From: Antilocapra americana
Taxonomy: Eukaryota > Chordata > Mammalia > Artiodactyla > Antilocapridae
DNA length: 64,000 nt
Direction of reading: 5' to 3'
NCBI GenBank assembly: GCA_007570785.1
Contig: ML664183.1
Coordinates: 15,535,634 to 15,599,633, forward strand
A program made the position numbers and the translations under genes. The first letter of the stretch is position 1, and the number at the start of each line of letters is the position of its first letter. Under the pieces are notes generated by a model. The model searched no databases and was not told where the DNA came from. It worked only from the letters and a program-made list of their open reading frames with translations. Positions 58,499 through 64,000 of the stretch are shown here, one piece after another.

Positions 58499-60955
58499 CA
58501 GTGGCCACTAGTGCTACTTAGACTTACTTTATTTTTAAATTAATTCTTATTGGAGTATAATTGCTTAAAATGTTGTGTTAGTTTTTACTGTACAGCAAAA
58601 TGAATCATTAACAGTCTAGCAGTAACCTTCTACTGAGATGTGTGCTTTATTGCGTGCACCCCTTCACTAAAATCACATTCATACCGGTTTGTCTTTTACC
58701 TCTTCAGAATAATTCTCAGAGCTGAGAGACTGTCTTCTGGGTTATAATCCTTAGGTTGGCACGCAGAAAAATTTTCATTTCTTTCTTAGATTGACTACTG
58801 ATTAATTATTTTGTCAGCAGGATCATATACAATTTTTATAATCTTATACCTAAGTGTTTTGTCATTTCTTTTATTATTGTTAATGCTTTCCCCCCCTCTC
58901 GTTATATCTTTCCATGTAGTCTTGTTTGTTTTGGTGAAAGATACTGATTTTTAAACAAATGCATGCCCATCACTTTACCAACTTTTTATTGTATTCATTT
59001 GCTTTCAGTTTATTCTTTTAGGCTTTTTATATTTACAATGATATAATCTGCAAGTAATTATAGTTTTGCCTCCTGTTTTCCGATTATATCTGTAATTTCT
59101 TCCTTGTATAATAGACTTGCTGGTACCTCCAGCAAATGTTAAACATTCTTGTTCACTTCCTGACTCTTGTAGGAAGTTCTTCAATGTTTTCCTTACAAGA
59201 AGCATGGTATTAGTTGGGCCTGAGATAGATTTTCTTTCATTATATGAGGAATGATTCATCTTTTCCCATTTTACCATTATTATTATTTTTAATAAAGGTT
59301 ATTGCTTTTGTCAAAAACCGTTTAGTGTCTACAGAGATAATACAACCTATTAATGTGATCTATTATTAAAAACCCTTCAATACTGAGTTTCATAGTCTGA
59401 GAAACTAATAGATTTCATCATATTGAACTATTCTTACATAGCTGGAATAAAAACTGCTTTGGTGTTATTGGTATTATTTTTGCTGTATGCTGCTGGATTT
59501 GCTATGCCAATACTGTTTTAGAAATTCTCCAGTATTTATTACTGAGTTTGAATACTGTGATGTGGGTCTATGTAGGAATGGGGAGGAGGGGGTTATGAGA
59601 ATAGAAAAAGAGGTGGGAGGGAGAAATAAAGAAGGAGGCAGAGGGGGAGGCAAGTCAGTTGGTGTTCATCAAGTTTTTGTATTGATGTTACATTCATTTC
59701 ATAAAAAGAATATGAGAGCTTTCCTTTTTCCTCTGTGCTCTGAGGCAAGTAACATTGAAATGCTGTTCTCGTCCCAATTGTTGAACTCTATAAAGTGTCT
59801 GATCCTGGTATTTCTTGGATGGAGAGCAGTTCTTCTCTGCTTGCTCTATGCATATCTATCAATTTCCTAAGTTATATTTTAAATTACATTTAAATTAATA
59901 TTTTCCTAGAAAATTACTCAATTCAGCCATGTTTGCGAATTTATTTGCATTAAGTTCAGCAAAGTAGTTTTTCATGATGGTCTTATTTCACTACTCATTC
60001 TTTCTTATTTTGTGTATTAAACACATTTTCCTAATTTGAAGAATAGTTTGAATGGATATGAAAATTTTGGTTACCATTTTCTTTCTTTCTTTTTCAAACC
60101 TTAAACTTTGTGTGTGTGTGTTGGGGTATAGCTGATTAACAGTGCTGTGGTGGTTTCAGGTGAACAGCAAAGGGGCTTAGCCATACATATACATGTATCC
60201 ATTCTTCCCCCAATCCCCCTCCCATCCAGGCTGCCATATAACGAGCAGACTTACGTGCGCTGTACACTAGGTCCTTGTTGGTTATCCGTTTTAAATACAG
60301 CAGTGTGCACATGACCTTCCCAAATTCCATAACTATCCCTTCCCTCTGGCAACCCTAAGTTCATTTTCTAAATCTGTGAGTCTCTTTCTGTTTTGTAAGT
60401 AAGTTCAACCCATTTTCTTGAATATTTTGCCATCTTGCTCTACCTTCTTCAGGAGTTGAGTTTTGCTAAGGACAAATCTAAGGCCAAACCAATATTTCTC
60501 CCCTCTTAGGAGCTTGATCTTCTGACTTGGATGTCTGAAGGAATATTTCTTTACCTGTAATGTGCAGTAACTTTACTAGGATGTGTCTTCATATCCAAAT
60601 AAATTGGGTCATTTTCCAGGGCATATGCTATTCTTTCAATAGGAAGATTTAGGACTTCTTTTATTTCAGAAAAAAATGTTACAAATTATAATTTTTATAA
60701 TGTATCTTAGTAAATACTTATTCTGTTCCATCATTCCTGTTTTCTTTCAATTTCCGTTTTCTATTCCTGTATCTATCCCTCAAGTCTTATTGACAACAAG
60801 GGATATAGCTTCTGCCTTTCATAGTGAACTCTTCTCCTTTAGGAAGGGTTTTAAGAGCTGCCACTGCTCAGCCCTCCTACAATTCTTTATGCTTCCTTTT
60901 GTGTGGCTTCTTCCCAATTTAATCTACATTTCAAGACCCTACGCAGATGGAGTGT
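57790..60955 (-). mobile_element. Patchwork of old antisense L1 fragments
   Basis: Decayed L1 ORF2 in reverse is recognisable at about 57850-57960, 58190-58400, 58700-59480 and 59880-60010. L1 3'UTR pieces in reverse lie at 58520-58620 and 60100-60400. No intact frame. The interval 59480-59880 includes a short G/A-rich stretch with no annotation. Confidence 0.6.
58433..58497 (+). repeat. (TG)n(TA)n microsatellite
   Basis: Seven or so TG units followed by about 22 TA units; likely unstable in length. Confidence 0.9.
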
Positions 60956-61195
60956 TTTTTTTAAATTGAAGTATAATTGCTTTACAGTGTTTTGTTGGTT
61001 TCTGCTGTACATCAATATGAATCAATCATATGTGTACATATACCCCTCCCTCCGGAGCCTCCCTCCTCCCTATGACACCCCTCTAGTCATTGCAGAGCAC
61101 TGAGCTGAGCTCCCTGTGTTATAAAGCAGCTTCCCACTATCTATCTGTTTTACACATGGTAGTGTGTACATATCAATGCTATGGAGTATTTTAAA
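60956..61195 (-). mobile_element. L1 3'UTR fragment, antisense
   Basis: 'ttaaattgaagtataattgc' to 'tgttttacacatggtagtgt', immediately left of a sense L1. Confidence 0.7.
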
Positions 61196-61413
61196 ATCTT
61201 AGTTCTAAAAAGAATTGAGGACACAGAAAGTCTTTGTGTCCAGGAGCCCCACAGGACCCTGCTGGGTATCAGTAACAGTGAGGAAACCTAGACTCACCCA
61301 CCAGAAAACCACACAAGCCTTCCCATCCAGGAAACTTCGACAAACCACACATCCAACCCCTCCCATAGAGAGGAATCCCCACAATAAACGGACAACACAG
61401 CAAGATAAACAAG

Positions 61414-62325
61414 ATGAAAAGGCAGAGAAATACCCAGCAAGTAAAGGAACAGGATAAATACCCCCTAGACCAAACAAAAGACGAAGAGATAGGAAGTCTA
61501 CCTGACAAAGAATTCCGAATAATGATAGTGAAAATGATCCAAAACCTGGAAAATAAGTTGGAGTTGCAGCTCAATAACCTGCAGGCAAGGATTGAGAAGA
61601 TGCAGGTAAGCTTTAACAAGGACTTAGAAGAAATGAAAAAGAGTCAAAATACAATAAATAATGCAATAAATGAGATCAAAAACACCCTGGAGGGAACCAA
61701 CAGTAGAATAACAGAGATAGAAGACAGAATAAGTGAGGTAGAAGACAGAATGGAAGAAATAAATGAAACAGAAAGGAAAAATGAAAAAAGAATTAAAAGA
61801 AATGAAGACAATCTTAGAGACCTCTGGGACAATATTAAACGCACCAATATTCGAATCATAGGAGTCCCAGAAGAAGAAGACAAAAAGAAAGACCATCAGA
61901 AAATTCTTAAAGAGATAATTGTAGAAAACTTCCCTAAATTGGGGAAGCAAATAGCCACTCAGGTCCAAGAAACACAGAGAGTCCCAAATAGAATGAACCC
62001 CAAGCGGGACACCCCAAGACACATATTAATCAAATTAGCAAATATCAAATACAAAGACCAAATATTAAAAGCAGCAAGGGAGAAGCAAAAAATAACTCAC
62101 AAGGGGAATCCCATAAGGATAACAGCTGATCTCTCAACAGAAACGCTTCAGGCCAGAAGGGAATGGCAAAACATACTTAAAGTCATGGAAGAAAACAATC
62201 TACAACCCCGACTACTGTACCCAGCAAGGATCTCATTCAAATTTGAAGGAGAATTCAAAATTTTCTCAGACAAGCAGAAACTGAGAGAATTCAGCAACGA
62301 ATTCAGCCATGTTTGCGAATGCTAA
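61414..62325 (+). CDS. L1 ORF1 protein (RNA-binding chaperone), C-terminus frameshifted
   Basis: 303 codons. L1 ORF1p forms trimers that coat L1 RNA. Residues about 45-135 form a Glu/Lys-rich coiled coil (heptad-like text such as ITEIEDRISEVEDRMEEI), followed by the RRM-like region with NIRIIGVPEEE and by the C-terminal domain around RHILIKLANIKYKDQILKAA. The expected ending, in which 'atgctaaaggaacttgcc' reads MLKELA then a stop, is out of frame: this copy ends early with EFSHVCEC. So about the last ten residues are replaced and the protein is probably not fully normal. The ATG at 61414 was chosen as the first in-frame start after the leader. Confidence 0.9.
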   Translation: MKRQRNTQQVKEQDKYPLDQTKDEEIGSLPDKEFRIMIVKMIQNLENKLELQLNNLQARIEKMQVSFNKDLEEMKKSQNTINNAINEIKNTLEGTNSRITEIEDRISEVEDRMEEINETERKNEKRIKRNEDNLRDLWDNIKRTNIRIIGVPEEEDKKKDHQKILKEIIVENFPKLGKQIATQVQETQRVPNRMNPKRDTPRHILIKLANIKYKDQILKAAREKQKITHKGNPIRITADLSTETLQARREWQNILKVMEENNLQPRLLYPARISFKFEGEFKIFSDKQKLREFSNEFSHVCEC

Positions 62326-62390
62326 AGGAACTTGCCTAGATAGGAAACACGGATGGGATAGATAATCTGGAACCCAAAACAATAAAATAA

Positions 62391-64000
62391 ATGGCAGCGG
62401 GATCATACCTATGAATAATTACCTTAAATGTAAATGGGTTGAATGCCCCAACCAAAAGACAAAGATTGGCTGATTGGATACAGAAACAAGACCCCTATAT
62501 ATGTTGTCTACAAGAGACCCACCTCAAACCTAGGGACACATATAGACTGAAAGTTAAAGGCTGGAAAAAGATATTCCATGCAAATAAAGACCAAAAGAAA
62601 GCAGGAGTGGCAATACTCATATCTGATAAAGTAGACTTTAAAATAAAGGCAGTGAAAAGAGATAAAGATGGATATTACATAATGATCAAAGGATCAATCG
62701 AGGAAGAAGAAATAACAATTATAAATATTTATGCACCTAACATAGGAGCTCCACAATATGTAAGGCAAATGCTAACAAGTATGAAAGGGGAAATCAACAA
62801 CAATACAATAATAGTGGGAGACTTTAATACACCACTCACACCAATGGACAGATCAACTAGACAGAAAAGTAACAAGGAAATTCAAACTTTAAATGATACA
62901 ATAGACCAACTAGACCTAATTGATATCTATAGGTCATTCCACCCCAAAACAAGGAATTTCACCTTTTTCTCAAGTGCACACGGGACCTTCTCCAGGATAG
63001 ATCACATCCTGGGCCATAAATCTAACCCTGATAAATTCAAAAATATTGAAATCATCCCAAGCATCTTTTCTGACCACAATGCAGTGAGATTAGATATCAA
63101 CTACAGGAGAAAACCTTTCAAAACTTCCAACATATGGAGGCTCAACAACACACTGCTGAATAACCAACAAATCACAGAAGAAATTAAAAATGAAATTCAG
63201 TTATGCATGGAAATGAATGAAAATGAAAACACAACAGCCCAAAACCTATGGGACACTGTGAAAGCAATGCTAAGGGGAAAGTTCATAGCAATACAAGCTC
63301 ACCTCAGGAAACAAGAAAAAAATCAAAGAAATGACCTTACTTTACACCTAAAGCAACTAGAAAGGGAAGAGATGCAGAAGCCCAGGTCTAGTAGAAGGAA
63401 AGAAATCTTAAAGATCAGGGCAGAAATAAATGCAAAGGAAACAAAAGTGACCATAGCAAAAATCAACCAAGCCAAAAGCTGGTTCTTTGAGAAGATAAAT
63501 AAAATTGACAAACCATTAGCCAGACTCATCAAGAAACAAAGGGAGAAGAACCAAATCAACAGAATTAGAAATGAAAACGGAGAGATCACAACAGAAAACA
63601 CAGAAATACAAAGGATCATAAGAGACTATTATCAGCAACTATATGCAAATAAACTGGACAATTTGGATGAAATGGACAAATTCCTAGAAAAGTACAACTT
63701 TCCAAGACTAAACCAGGAAGAGATAGATAATATTAATAGACCCATCACAAGCATGGAAATTGAAACCGTAATCAGAAATCTTCCAAAAAACAAAAGCCCA
63801 GGACCAGATGGCTTCACAGCTGAATTCTACCAAAAATTTAGAGAAGAGCTAACACCTATTCTACTCAAACTCCCAGAAAATTGCAGAGGAATTGCAAACT
63901 CATTCTATGAGGCCTCCATCACCCTAATTCCAAAACCCGGCAAAGATGCCACAAAAAAAGAAAACTACAGGCCAATATCACTGATGAACTTAGATGCAAA
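62391..64000 (+). pseudogene. L1 ORF2 (endonuclease + start of reverse transcriptase), TGA at codon 8, partial
   Basis: Starts at ATG 62391. An in-frame TGA at 62412-62414 replaces what looks like a serine codon; after that I read about 528 codons with no stop to the window end. The apurinic-type endonuclease is complete: [35 protein letters not shown] and SDHNAVRL carry the expected Asn, Glu, Asp, and His residues. A Lys-rich linker follows, then the N-terminal reverse-transcriptase blocks with [13 protein letters not shown] and [16 protein letters not shown]. Near 63870-63895 the protein reads [15 protein letters not shown], where related L1 have a Phe-Gln/Leu-Pro-type segment; paired small indels are likely. 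The RT active site lies beyond the window. Confidence 0.88.

Larger units (their letters stand above)
61205..64000 (+). mobile_element. Bovine-type L1 LINE, long copy running off the window
   Basis: A sense L1 with about 210 bp of 5' leader, ORF1 and the first half of ORF2. The leader seems 5'-truncated. Coding quality is far better than in the L1 fragments around it, so it is the youngest long element here. Confidence 0.93.

Noticed and set aside
61624..62022. 132-codon Phe-rich minus-strand ORF
   Set aside because: Shadow of the Lys/Glu-rich L1 ORF1.

Overview
This is vertebrate nuclear DNA from a ruminant (cattle, sheep, goat or a close relative). The evidence is the dense load of ruminant-specific retroposons: tRNA-derived Bov-tA/Bov-A SINEs, Bov-A2 dimers with AGC tails, BovB (RTE) LINE 3' ends, and L1 copies of the bovine type, together with older MIR, L2, CHR-type SINE, L1M and hAT-like relics. 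I cannot tell the species. Two protein-coding host genes are present, both on the + strand and in the conserved mammalian order LIPA then CH25H. Left part (1-15,120): the last six coding exons of LIPA (lysosomal acid lipase), with clean splice sites, all three catalytic residues, the stop codon at 13,603-13,605, and a 3'UTR carrying a Bov-A2 insertion and ending near an AATAAA at 15,098. The first exons lie upstream of the window. Spacer (15,120-22,500): holds a 41-bp perfect inverted repeat 1 kb apart, an old hAT-like element, a candidate CTCF site, a Bov-A2 copy with IRF/ISRE-like GAAA repeats, a 4-copy minisatellite, an isolated CpG island with no assigned gene, and a young 3'-end L1 insertion with target-site duplication ending about 170 bp before the CH25H start codon. 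Centre (22,622-23,434): the intact, intronless CH25H gene (cholesterol 25-hydroxylase, 270 aa, three histidine clusters), with a GC-box/CRE-like proximal promoter and two poly(A) signals. Right part (24,010-61,200): a gene desert. I find no credible host exon; it is made of SINEs, BovB and L1 fragments, LTR-like pieces and MIR relics, often nested. Right end (61,205-64,000): a bovine-type L1 in sense orientation with a nearly complete ORF1 (frameshifted at its C-terminus) and the 5' half of ORF2, which is open to the window end apart from a TGA at codon 8. Functionally, LIPA releases free cholesterol and fatty acids in lysosomes, and CH25H converts cholesterol to 25-hydroxycholesterol, an interferon-linked antiviral and regulatory oxysterol. 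The most interesting candidates are therefore regulatory: a Bov-A2 with IRF motifs upstream of CH25H, an L1-derived G-rich tract next to its promoter, and the orphan CpG island. I found no prokaryotic-type system, CRISPR array or unknown protein-coding operon.
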